From the NCBI GenBank assembly GCA_040881945.1, contig JBBECF010000159.1, positions 1-15,874 on the forward strand: DNA of 15,874 nucleotides, in the 5' to 3' direction. Source of the stretch: JBBECF01 sp040881945 (GTDB lineage Bacteria; Pseudomonadota; Alphaproteobacteria; Dongiales; Dongiaceae). Made by a program: the position numbers and the translations under genes. Position 1 is the first letter of the stretch. Each line of letters begins with the position of its first letter. Below the pieces are notes generated by a model. It worked only from the letters and a program-made list of their open reading frames with translations, did not search any database and was not told the origin of the DNA. Of the stretch, positions 1 to 6,058 are shown piece by piece.

Positions 1-95
1 CGGTGCCGATGATCCTGTTCATCTTGCCGCCGCTGTTCGTCGTGCTGATCGGCCCAGCCATCCTCCAGGTAATGGACGCGATGTCCGGCCTTTAG
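1..95 (+). CDS. TadC-like type II secretion F-domain protein, C-terminal end only
   Basis: Only the last 30 codons are present, reading VPMILFILPPLFVVLIGPAI and on to a TAG stop at 93-95. A hydrophobic stretch of the form LFILPxLFVVLxGPA, followed by a very short polar tail, is characteristic of the end of TadC/GspF-type inner-membrane platform proteins of Tad (type IVc) pili. The segment would be the last transmembrane helix. The gene runs off the left edge, so the rest of a tad locus would lie upstream. It converges on the minus-strand gene at 124-1020 with only 28 bases between, and I see no clear terminator there. The call rests on 30 residues; another polytopic membrane protein is possible. 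Confidence 0.55.
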   Translation, partial: VPMILFILPPLFVVLIGPAILQVMDAMSGL

Positions 96-123
96 GCCTC
101 CCGGCGGCGGTCTCCGACAGGCT

Positions 124-1020
124 TTACAGATTTCCCGGGTTGCCGGGCAGCAGGCTCAGCGTGCGGTCGTAGCGGATGCCGTCGGCGGTGTACAGGGACA
201 CCGTTGCCTCGTCGAGCGACAACCGCGCGCAAAAATCCCGCTGGCTGCCGGCGTAATCGAAGCACATCGCCTCGCCCCGCACCGCCCAGGTCCCTTCGAA
301 GGGGAAGTTCTGCCAGCGGCCCACTATCCTGCCGTCGGGGGCGTAGTATTCCATCCGCCAACCGCCGCGCAGAAAGCGGGTGGTGGTGTTGCCGACGAGG
401 TGCGTGCGGATACCGTCTGCGGACAGCATGCCGATCGCCGACGCCGCTTCGGCCACGACAGTCGGCTCCGGCGCCGCTTCGACCGCGACAGCCGGCTCCG
501 GCGCCGCTTCGACCACGACAGCCGGCTCCGGCGCCGCTTCGGTCACGACAGTCGGCTCCGGCGCTTCTTCGGCCACGACAGCCGGCGCCGGCGCCTCTTC
601 GGTCACGACAGCTGGCTCCGGCGCTTCTTCGGCCACGACAGCCGGCGCCGGCGCCTCTTTGGTCACGACAGCCGGCTCCGGCGTCTCTTCGGTAACGACA
701 CTCGGCTCCGGTGCCTCTTCGACCACGATAGCCGGCTCCGGCGCCGCCACCGCGCCCGGCGCGTCCGCTTCCGGCGGCACCGCCGCCTCTCCCCGGAAGA
801 TCGACACGCTGCCGTCCGTATAGCGCACGACGACGCCCGGGGACTGCCGGTCTGTGGTGAACACCTCCTCGAGGTCGTCGGCGCCGACCGGGTCGGCCTC
901 GATCAAGAATACATTCTCGAGCGGCGGCGCCGACTCCAGTTCGTCGGCGACAGCCGCGCCAAGGAAAAAACCGATCGCGAGAAGATTACCAGCCGCGACA
1001 GCAAATGTTCCGCTGTGCAT
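124..1020 (-). CDS. Secreted repeat-region protein with C-terminal lipocalin-like domain, function unknown
   Basis: 298 residues. Residues 1-25 look like a Sec signal peptide (hydrophobic core AVAAGNLLAIGFFLGAAVA, then DELE). Residues 26-80 form a small globular part. Residues 93-192 are ten tandem decapeptides of consensus APEPAVVxEx, a Pro/Glu/Ala/Val linker probably extended in the periplasm. Residues 193-298 form a compact domain with GNTTTR, EYYAPDGRIVGRW, GTWAVRGEAMCFDY, a second Cys in DFCARL and a final LLPGNP. That pattern recurs in uncharacterised exported alphaproteobacterial proteins; C252 and C263 could form a disulfide. The ATG is supported by AGGAGG about 6 bases upstream (RNA sense AGGAGGAGCCAAA-ATG). 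It stands alone between tad-like and tRNA genes. No enzymatic motif is visible. Binding or envelope function is only a guess. Confidence 0.75.
   Translation of the reverse strand: MHSGTFAVAAGNLLAIGFFLGAAVADELESAPPLENVFLIEADPVGADDLEEVFTTDRQSPGVVVRYTDGSVSIFRGEAAVPPEADAPGAVAAPEPAIVVEEAPEPSVVTEETPEPAVVTKEAPAPAVVAEEAPEPAVVTEEAPAPAVVAEEAPEPTVVTEAAPEPAVVVEAAPEPAVAVEAAPEPTVVAEAASAIGMLSADGIRTHLVGNTTTRFLRGGWRMEYYAPDGRIVGRWQNFPFEGTWAVRGEAMCFDYAGSQRDFCARLSLDEATVSLYTADGIRYDRTLSLLPGNPGNL
445..744 (-). repeat. Ten tandem 30-bp repeats encoding decapeptides
   Basis: Exactly 300 bp, in frame inside the secreted protein gene. The units translate as APEPAIVVEE, APEPSVVTEE, TPEPAVVTKE, APAPAVVAEE, APEPAVVTEE, APAPAVVAEE, APEPTVVTEA, APEPAVVVEA, APEPAVAVEA and APEPTVVAEA. 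The unit is a multiple of three, so gain or loss of copies changes linker length without a frameshift. Several units are nearly identical at the DNA level, which points to recent duplication or homogenisation. Confidence 0.9.
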
Positions 1021-1133
1021 TTTGGCTCCTCCTATCCCTCCGACTACTGGACCGAATTCGACATTGTCTTACCAGAAATTTCCGGCCGGCGAAAGCAGAT
1101 GACGGGTCGGCCCGAACCCCTGGGGGCGGGAGC

Positions 1134-1210
1134 TGGCGCGCCCGGCAGGACTCGAACCTGCGACCTACCGCTTAGAAGGCGGTTGCTCTATCCACCTGAG
1201 CTACGGGCGC
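1134..1210 (-). tRNA. tRNA-Arg (anticodon UCU)
   Basis: 77 nt including an encoded CCA (TGG at 1134-1136 on the plus strand). The 7-bp acceptor GCGCCCG/CGGGCGC, the D arm with TAGCTCAG, anticodon stem ACCGC/GCGGT with loop CTTCTAA, and T arm with GGTTCGAGTCC are all present. The anticodon TCT reads AGA, and the discriminator is G, as in the E. coli tRNA-Arg(UCU). It lies 40 bases after the stop of the NDUFS4-like gene on the same strand and may be cut out of the same transcript. Confidence 0.97.
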
Positions 1211-1250
1211 CCGCGGGCGTCAACCATCGGCCGGAACGGCCGGACCGACA

Positions 1251-1556
1251 TCAATGGGTCCAGCGCAGCGCCCGGTCGTAACGGAAGTTGTCGGCGTAGC
1301 TCTTCGGCCGGACGCTGCGTTCGGCGGGTTCTTCGGTCGTATAGGCCAACCCGTGCTTCTCGGCATAGGTGACCGCCTCCTCCTTGCTGGCAAAGGCCAT
1401 GCGGACCTGCCGTCGGGTATCGGCCGAACTCGTCCACCCCATCAGCGGCTCGATCCGTCGCGCCGCCTCCGGCTCGAACTCGAGCACCCACCTTCGGCTG
1501 TCGGCCCGCCCGGACTGCATGGCGGTCTTGCTCGGCCGATAGATCCGCACTTGCAT
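1251..1556 (-). CDS. NDUFS4-like accessory subunit of respiratory complex I (ETC complex I subunit family)
   Basis: 101 residues, the usual length of bacterial members. The family core is clear: WVLEFEPEAARRIEPLMGWT, then SSADTRRQVRMAFASKEEAVTYAEKHGLAY. These correspond to the conserved WxLxFEP, PLMGWTSSxDTxxQ and SKEEAxxYAEKHGxxY blocks of mitochondrial NDUFS4 and its alphaproteobacterial homologues. In this family the protein is a peripheral-arm accessory subunit, at the membrane side facing the cytoplasm in bacteria, that stabilises the NADH dehydrogenase module. The ATG has AAAGGGG about 8 bases upstream. It sits between tRNA-Pro (32 bases upstream) and tRNA-Arg (40 bases downstream), all on the minus strand, and is probably co-transcribed with tRNA-Pro. 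The nuo operon itself is not in the window. Confidence 0.92.
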   Translation of the reverse strand: MQVRIYRPSKTAMQSGRADSRRWVLEFEPEAARRIEPLMGWTSSADTRRQVRMAFASKEEAVTYAEKHGLAYTTEEPAERSVRPKSYADNFRYDRALRWTH

Positions 1557-1588
1557 GCGCCGCCCCTTTCTTCGGTGCCGCTCCGGCG

Positions 1589-1665
1589 TGGTCGGGGCGA
1601 CTGGATTCGAACCAGCGACATCCTGCTCCCAAAGCAGGCACTCTACCGGACTGAGCTACGCCCCG
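1589..1665 (-). tRNA. tRNA-Pro (anticodon UGG)
   Basis: 77 nt with encoded CCA (TGG at 1589-1591 on the plus strand) and discriminator A. The acceptor is CGGGGCG/CGCCCCG. The anticodon stem CCTGC/GCAGG encloses loop TTTGGGA, giving anticodon TGG, and the T arm contains GGTTCGAATCC. The C at the 5' end is typical of tRNA-Pro. It is the first product of a minus-strand unit that continues into the NDUFS4-like gene and tRNA-Arg. Confidence 0.97.
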
Positions 1666-1674
1666 ACGGCGCGG

Positions 1675-1703
1675 AAAATATTGAGTTTTCGGGGCCGGCG
1701 CAA
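1675..1703 (-). promoter_or_regulatory. Sigma-70-type promoter for tRNA-Pro
   Basis: In the minus-strand sense, TTGCGC (complement of 1698-1703) is followed after exactly 17 bases by TATTTT (complement of 1675-1680). The tRNA-Pro 5' end lies 9 bases further on, so transcription would start almost at the mature end. The A/T-rich spacer end stands out in this GC-rich sequence. It would drive tRNA-Pro and, by read-through, the NDUFS4-like gene and tRNA-Arg. Confidence 0.6.
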
Positions 1704-1724
1704 GCCCGCGCGAACAGCCGCCGC

Positions 1725-2939
1725 TCAGGCCCGCGCGCGCCGCCAGATCGCGGCGAGCAGCAGCGCCAGCACAAGCGGCGTGATTTGCGCGCCGGCCAGC
1801 CGCGCGATCAGCCAGCCGCCGACCGGCGCCGCCCACAGCAGCGCGAGCAACGCCGCCTCGCCGCGCCGCCAGCCCGTCTCGGCGCCGGCGCGCGCCAGCC
1901 AGGCGATCGGCAGCAGCAGCAGCACAAGGTCGTAGTCGAAGGCGAATGGCGTGGCGAGCGGGATCGCGGCGGCGAGCGCGGCACCGCGCAGCGGCAACGG
2001 CGCCGGGCGGCGCCACAGCCGCGCCAACAGGACCGCGACGGCGGTCGCGCTGGCCGCCTGCGCCGCGTAGGCCGCGGTGGTCCCGAGCCCGGCCAAGCGT
2101 GCCGCGGCGAACACGGTCGGCACGCGCACCCAGGGCTTGCGCCCGGTCTCCAGCAGTTCCGCGGCGAAACCGAGATCGCCGAGGAAGGCGGCCCAGGGCG
2201 CCGCACCGAAGGCCAGCAGGCTGACCGCGGCCAGGGCGGCGGCGCTGAGCGCCAGGGCGGCCAGCGCCCGCCAGTGGCGGCCGAACAGCAGCGCCAGCGG
2301 CACCAGCCAGGCAAGTTGCGGCTTGTAGGTCAACAATCCGAACAGGGCGCCGGCCAGCGCCGGCCGCCGCTCCAGATTGGCCAGCCCGCCGCCGAGCAGC
2401 ACGGCGGAGACGATGCCGTTCTGGCCGCTAATCAAACACTGCGCGACGGCCGGAAACAGCGGCGTCAGCAGCGCCGCCGCCGGCCGCGGCGCCAGCCGAT
2501 AGGCGAGAGCGCCGAGCAGCCCCAGCGGCGCCGCTAGCCACAAGACCAGGGCTGCCAGATAGGGCAACAGCGCCAGCGGCAGCACAAGCAACAGGAAGGT
2601 CGGCGGGTAGTGCCACGGCACCGGGTCGATGTCGGCGCCGACGGTCGCGACCTGGACGCCGTGCAGGGCGGCAAGATCGTAGGCCGCCGCCGGCGCGCCG
2701 CCGAGCGCCAGCGCCGAGGCGGACCAGAACGCGAGGAAGTCGCGGCCGACCGGCTTGCCGGCGTCGTTGACCAGAGCGGGGGGCTCGATCGACCAGCTCG
2801 AGACGAGACCGAGCACCAGGTAAAGCAAACTGGCGACCGCCAACGCGACCGCGACGGCAAAGCCAAGGCGGCCGCGGCGCGCGCCTGCCTGCGCGAAGCC
2901 GAAGTTTCGCTTCGGCGAAGGCAGGCCGGTTTCGCGCAT
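1725..2939 (-). CDS. GT87/DUF2029-type polyprenol-phosphate-dependent glycosyltransferase (GT-C fold)
   Basis: 404 residues, almost all hydrophobic, with about ten predicted membrane helices. Family marks are GRDFLAFWSASALAL near residues 65-79, YPPTFLLLVLPLALLPY, SGQNG and TYKPQLAWLVPLALL. In GT87 enzymes such as mycobacterial PimE, the Asp early in the protein (here D67 in GRDF) is the catalytic base; they transfer a mannose or related sugar from a polyprenyl-phosphate donor outside the membrane. The substrate here is not known. The ATG at 2937-2939 is the last start before the stop of the pentapeptide gene 38 bases upstream, but the upstream Shine-Dalgarno is weak. A downstream TTG near residue 33 would skip the inverted repeat at 2883-2926. 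The pair is probably co-transcribed with the pentapeptide gene. Confidence 0.8.
   Translation of the reverse strand: MRETGLPSPKRNFGFAQAGARRGRLGFAVAVALAVASLLYLVLGLVSSWSIEPPALVNDAGKPVGRDFLAFWSASALALGGAPAAAYDLAALHGVQVATVGADIDPVPWHYPPTFLLLVLPLALLPYLAALVLWLAAPLGLLGALAYRLAPRPAAALLTPLFPAVAQCLISGQNGIVSAVLLGGGLANLERRPALAGALFGLLTYKPQLAWLVPLALLFGRHWRALAALALSAAALAAVSLLAFGAAPWAAFLGDLGFAAELLETGRKPWVRVPTVFAAARLAGLGTTAAYAAQAASATAVAVLLARLWRRPAPLPLRGAALAAAIPLATPFAFDYDLVLLLLPIAWLARAGAETGWRRGEAALLALLWAAPVGGWLIARLAGAQITPLVLALLLAAIWRRARA
2883..2926. repeat. Imperfect inverted repeat at the 5' end of the GT87 gene
   Basis: Outer arms GCCTGCC (2883-2889) and GGCAGGC (2920-2926), and inner arms GCCGAAG (2898-2904) and CTTCGGC (2910-2916), are perfect complements. 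The loop TTTCG is at 2905-2909, and the internal loop is asymmetric (8 versus 3 bases). In the transcript the hairpin begins 10 bases after the annotated ATG, covering codons 5-19. It is not followed by a T tract, so it is not a normal terminator. It may hinder translation initiation or be a small palindromic insertion. Confidence 0.6.
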
Positions 2940-2977
2940 CCCGAGTTTAACCCGAAAGCCGGCGGCGGCGTACCGGT

Positions 2978-4219
2978 TCAGCCATCGGTCTTCAGGACCC
3001 GGGTCATGTCGGCGCCGGCGAAATCGGCGTGCTCCATCGCCGCCTCGCGAAAGTCGGCGTCGGCGATCGCCGCCCCGGCGAAGCTGGCGCGGCCAAGCTT
3101 GGCGCGCCGGAACCGGGTCGGCACCTTCCGATTCGCACCGCCGACCAGGGCAAGGGCGGCGATGCGGGCCTTGGTGAAGTCGGCGCCCGAGAGGTCGGCG
3201 TCGGTAAAGTTGGCGCCGTGCAGGGTGGCGCCGCGGAAGTTGGCGCGGCGCAAATCGCAGCCGGAGAAGTCCACGATGCTGAGCTCGGCCCCGGCGAAAT
3301 TGGCTTCGACCATGCGGCATTCCTTGAATGTCACGACGGTCAACCGTTGGTCGGCGAAGACGTGACGCGCAAAATCCGCCTTCTCGAACACCGCTCGCTT
3401 ACCGTCCTTGCCGCCCGACGCGATCCACGTCTCGTGGGCCGCCATGATCGCCGCCAGCGACTCCGCCTCGGCCGCCGGGGCCGCGTCGAACTTGGCGTCG
3501 CTCGCCCACGGCTTGACGTGGCGCACGTCCTCGGCCAACAGCCCGGTCAGGTCGGCATCGGTGAACACGGTGCGGTCCAGGGCGGCGCCGGCCATGCGGG
3601 CGTTGCACAGCTTCGCGCCGGTGAAATTGGCCGCCGACAGGTCGGCGCCGCGCAGGTCGCTGCCGCTGAGGTCGGAGCCGGAGAAGTCCGCGCCTTGCAT
3701 ACCGGCGTGGGCCAGGATCGCGCCGACCAGGCGGGCGTTGCGGAAGAGGGCGTTGGACATCTTGGCGTTGGACAGGTCGGCCTTGAAGAAATTTGTCGAG
3801 TCCGCCTCGGTCGGCGCCGCCATTTCCATCTCGCCGGAGCGTCGCGCGCGCTGGTGGCGCATCAACACGCCCTCGCGCAGGTCGGCGTCCTGCAGCATCG
3901 CGCTTTCCAGGTCGGCGCCGCGCAAACGCGCGCCGCGCAGGTTTGCCCGATTCAGCACCGCGCCGCGCAGGTCGGCATTCTCCAGGTTGCAGCCGAAGAA
4001 GTCGCAGTCGCTGAGGTCGCAGGCGGCGAGCTTGGCCGACGCCAGGTTGGCGCCCGAGAAGGTGAGCCGCCGCAGGTCGACGCCCGCCAGGTCGACGCCG
4101 GGGAGGTTGCAGAACGACAGGTCGCCGCGCTTGCCCTTGGCCGGGGTCTTGAGCCACAGGACATGCGCCTGAACGGTCTGTTTCAGCGTGTCCGGCGCAA
4201 CGGTCGTCAGCACTCGCAT
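2978..4219 (-). CDS. Pentapeptide-repeat protein with two HxxW/GKR modules
   Basis: 413 residues, mostly A(D/N)LxX-type pentapeptides that fold as a right-handed quadrilateral beta-helix. Block one (residues 32-220) includes GANLASAKLAACDLSDCDF and ADLRGAVLNRANLRGARLRGADL, with a break around residues 119-144 (Arg-rich, then MEMAAPTEAD). Block two spans residues 276-410. Each block is preceded by a short helical-looking motif: AHVLWLKTPAKGKR at 18-31 and AHETWIASGGKDGKR at 261-275. Both have H-x-x-W followed by G-K-x-G/K-R, suggesting an ancient duplication. The start is chosen at 4217-4219 because GGAGGAG lies 8 bases upstream; a longer upstream reading has no repeats. No signal peptide is seen, so it is likely cytoplasmic. 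Such repeats occur in DNA-mimic gyrase protectors and in scaffold proteins, but nothing here fixes a role. Confidence 0.85.
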   Translation of the reverse strand: MRVLTTVAPDTLKQTVQAHVLWLKTPAKGKRGDLSFCNLPGVDLAGVDLRRLTFSGANLASAKLAACDLSDCDFFGCNLENADLRGAVLNRANLRGARLRGADLESAMLQDADLREGVLMRHQRARRSGEMEMAAPTEADSTNFFKADLSNAKMSNALFRNARLVGAILAHAGMQGADFSGSDLSGSDLRGADLSAANFTGAKLCNARMAGAALDRTVFTDADLTGLLAEDVRHVKPWASDAKFDAAPAAEAESLAAIMAAHETWIASGGKDGKRAVFEKADFARHVFADQRLTVVTFKECRMVEANFAGAELSIVDFSGCDLRRANFRGATLHGANFTDADLSGADFTKARIAALALVGGANRKVPTRFRRAKLGRASFAGAAIADADFREAAMEHADFAGADMTRVLKTDG

Positions 4220-4301
4220 CGGGCGCTTCTCCTCCGGTCGCCGCCGCAACCTAACAGTGCCGGCGGCGGGTGGGAATTGCCATTGTGGCGCGAGGCCGCC
4301 G

Positions 4302-4330
4302 TTTAAGCCATGGCGCGCCGGCCCTATAGT
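4302..4330 (+). promoter_or_regulatory. Possible sigma-70-type promoter of the O-methyltransferase gene
   Basis: TTTAAG at 4302-4307 and TATAGT at 4325-4330 are separated by 17 bases. The -10 differs from TATAAT in one base; the -35 is poor. A transcript starting near 4337 would have a leader of about 33 bases containing GGAG before the ATG at 4370. This excludes an upstream ATG at 4310 as the start. The 150-base gap between the divergent genes at 4219 and 4370 holds nothing else I can support. Confidence 0.4.
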
Positions 4331-4369
4331 GCGCATGACCGCCGCAAGCCGCAGCTGGAGACTAAGCCG

Positions 4370-5035
4370 ATGTCGAACCGCACGATCGCGATGACCGATC
4401 CGCTCTACGACTACTACCTCTCGGTCGCGCTGCGCGAGCCGCCGCTGCTCCGCGAGCTGCGCGAGGAGACCGCGCGCCTGCCCCAGGCGCGGATGCAGAT
4501 CGCCCCGGAACAGGGCCAGTTCATGGCGCTGCTGACCGAGCTGATCGGCGCGCGCCGGGCGCTGGAAATCGGCACCTTCACCGGCTACAGCGCGCTCTGC
4601 GTCGCCCTCGCCCTGCCCGCCGACGGCCGCCTCGTCGCCTGCGACATCAGCGAGGAATATACCGCGGTTGCCCGGCGCTATTGGGCGCGGGCCGGGGTCG
4701 CCGACCGCATCGAGTTGCGCCTCGGCCCGGCCAAGGCCACCCTCGACGCCTTGCTCGCGGCCGGCGCCGGCGGCGGCTTCGACTTCGCCTTCATCGACGC
4801 CGACAAGGAGAATTACGACGCCTACTACGAGCGCGCGCTGGCCCTGCTGCGCCGCGGCGGCCTGCTCGCGGTCGACAACGTGCTGTGGAACGGGGCAGTC
4901 GCCGACCCGGCCAAGACCGACGCCGACACGACGGCGATCCGCGCCCTCAACGCCCGCATCCGCGACGACGCACGGGTAAGCATGACCCTGGTGCCGATCG
5001 GCGACGGCCTGACGCTTGCCCGCAAGCGCGGCTGA
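4370..5035 (+). CDS. Class I SAM-dependent O-methyltransferase, caffeoyl-CoA O-methyltransferase family
   Basis: 221 residues, normal for the family. The early LREPPLLRELREET helix and the IAPEQGQFMALL block are family-typical. The SAM-binding glycine loop is LEIGTFTGYS (65-74), with the acidic ribose-binding position in VACDIS (D92). Divalent-metal ligands are seen in FIDADKENY (D143) and AVDNVLWNG (D169, N170). Plant and bacterial members transfer a methyl group from SAM to a catechol-type hydroxyl; the natural acceptor of this enzyme cannot be deduced. The ATG at 4370 is preceded by GGAG about 9 bases upstream and matches the conserved N-terminus. It is a single gene, divergent from the pentapeptide gene, followed by a separate small secreted protein. 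Confidence 0.92.
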   Translation: MSNRTIAMTDPLYDYYLSVALREPPLLRELREETARLPQARMQIAPEQGQFMALLTELIGARRALEIGTFTGYSALCVALALPADGRLVACDISEEYTAVARRYWARAGVADRIELRLGPAKATLDALLAAGAGGGFDFAFIDADKENYDAYYERALALLRRGGLLAVDNVLWNGAVADPAKTDADTTAIRALNARIRDDARVSMTLVPIGDGLTLARKRG

Positions 5036-5066
5036 GGGCGCCGCGGTCGGCGAAATTTACCTTTTG

Positions 5067-5081
5067 TTAACGAAGATTTAA
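5067..5081 (+). promoter_or_regulatory. CtrA-type binding box (TTAA-N7-TTAA)
   Basis: TTAA at 5067-5070 and TTAA at 5078-5081 are separated by exactly seven bases (CGAAGAT), a perfect match to the full CtrA consensus of Alphaproteobacteria. It lies in the A/T-rich part of the 133-base gap (5036-5168), 87 bases before the start of the small secreted protein. Both half-sites are rare in such GC-rich DNA. I cannot see a good -10/-35 pair positioned by it, so activation versus repression is open. Confidence 0.6.
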
Positions 5082-5168
5082 GCGGCTGTTTACCCGCATG
5101 GCGGACACTTGACCCTAAGGCCGGGTCTATAGCCGGGCCGATCCCAGGCTCCACGACGGAGACGGACC

Positions 5169-5468
5169 ATGTGGAAGTCAGCCTTGCTCTTCGCCGCGCT
5201 GTGCCTGCCCGTGACGGCGATCGCAGCGCCGCCCATGTCCTGCAGTCCGCGCCCCGACGTCCTGTCGCAGCTCGCGCAAAAGTTCAAGGAAGCGCCGGTC
5301 GCGGTGGGTCTGGCCAACAATGGCGGCCTGCTCGAGGTGCTGACCAACGGCACCGGTTCGACCTGGACCATCATCATCACCATGCCGAACGGCGTGAGCT
5401 GCTTGGTGGCGGCCGGCGAGGACTGGCAGCCCACCGAGATCGCCGCCCTGGACGAGCCGCTGATCTGA
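5169..5468 (+). CDS. Small secreted protein, conserved hypothetical
   Basis: 99 residues. Residues 1-19 are a clear Sec signal peptide (MWKSALLFAALCLPVTAIA, then APP). The mature part has two cysteines, C25 and C78, that could form one disulfide. It has the pattern LAQKFKEAPVAVGLANNGGLLEVL, GSTWTIIITMPNGVSCLVAAGEDW, which I know as a recurring uncharacterised alphaproteobacterial periplasmic family. The ATG has GGAG about 8 bases upstream. A CtrA-type box lies upstream, so expression could be cell-cycle or motility linked. It converges on the DUF192 gene with a possible stem-loop terminator between. No catalytic motif is visible. Confidence 0.8.
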   Translation: MWKSALLFAALCLPVTAIAAPPMSCSPRPDVLSQLAQKFKEAPVAVGLANNGGLLEVLTNGTGSTWTIIITMPNGVSCLVAAGEDWQPTEIAALDEPLI

Positions 5469-5479
5469 CGCGGGCTTGA

Positions 5480-5500
5480 CCGCCCCGCTCCGGCGGGCGG
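5480..5500. terminator. Possible bidirectional stem-loop terminator
   Basis: CCGCCC (5480-5485) and GGGCGG (5495-5500) form a perfect 6-bp stem with a 9-base loop, placed between two convergent genes that end at 5468 and 5507. No T run follows on either strand, so intrinsic termination would be weak. Confidence 0.3.
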
Positions 5501-5506
5501 CGCCGT

Positions 5507-6058
5507 TCAGCCGTCCGGGGCGAAGGCGGGGTAGCGGACCCGGTCGCCGGGTTCGATGCCGAGCCGCCGGGCGGTGCCGCCGTTGACCTCGAGCACGCCG
5601 CGCGCCGGCCCCGCCGACTCGATCACCTGCAATGACAGCGGCACGGTCCGCTCGACGATGTTGACGATCCGGCCGTCGCCGGCGATGAACAGCATGTCGA
5701 GCGGGATTAGCGTATTCTTCATCCACATCGTGATTACGCGGTCGGCCGGATAGAGAAACAGCATCCCGGCGTCGGCCGCCAGCTGCCGGCGATGCATCAG
5801 CCCCCGCGCCATCTGGTCCGGGGTGCGCGGCAGCTCGACGATGAAGCGATGCGTCCCGCTCGCGCTCTCGATCGCCAGCTCGTCGCGCCGGAGGCCGGGA
5901 TCCTGCGCCCGCGCCGCGGCGGCCGTCATGCCGATCGCCGCGACTGTCGCGCACGCCATTCCGACGAGGCCGCGCCTGCTCCTGCGGCGGAGCATAGCGG
6001 GGTCGGTGCGGCCGGCAAGTTCCGCCGCCGTCACGGCCCGGGCGCGGGTCCTTCTCAT
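5507..6058 (-). CDS. DUF192 family exported protein
   Basis: 183 residues. The DUF192 domain occupies about residues 56-180: HRFIVELPRTPDQMARGLMHR, GMLFLYP, the hallmark WMKNTLIPLDMLFI, then GRIVNI and VLEVNGGTARRLGIEPGDRV. The family's role is not established. An N-terminal arginine-rich stretch with SRRGLVG (27-33) followed by a hydrophobic run and ARAQD resembles a Tat signal, but a Sec signal is also possible. The ATG at 6056-6058 overlaps the carbonic anhydrase stop as ATGA, so translation is probably coupled. Its Shine-Dalgarno (GGGAGG) is only one base from that ATG, which is unusually close. An internal ATG at 5993-5995 would give a signal peptide of more normal length but has no ribosome site. 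Confidence 0.88.
   Translation of the reverse strand: MRRTRARAVTAAELAGRTDPAMLRRRSRRGLVGMACATVAAIGMTAAAARAQDPGLRRDELAIESASGTHRFIVELPRTPDQMARGLMHRRQLAADAGMLFLYPADRVITMWMKNTLIPLDMLFIAGDGRIVNIVERTVPLSLQVIESAGPARGVLEVNGGTARRLGIEPGDRVRYPAFAPDG

Noticed and set aside
445..744. Regular 30-bp repeats resembling a CRISPR array
   Set aside because: The units abut directly with no unique spacers, and they translate in frame as decapeptides inside a signal-peptide protein.
4310..4369. Upstream ATG at 4310 as start of the O-methyltransferase
   Set aside because: It would place the start upstream of the likely -10 box and add 20 residues not typical of the family; the ATG at 4370 has a ribosome site.
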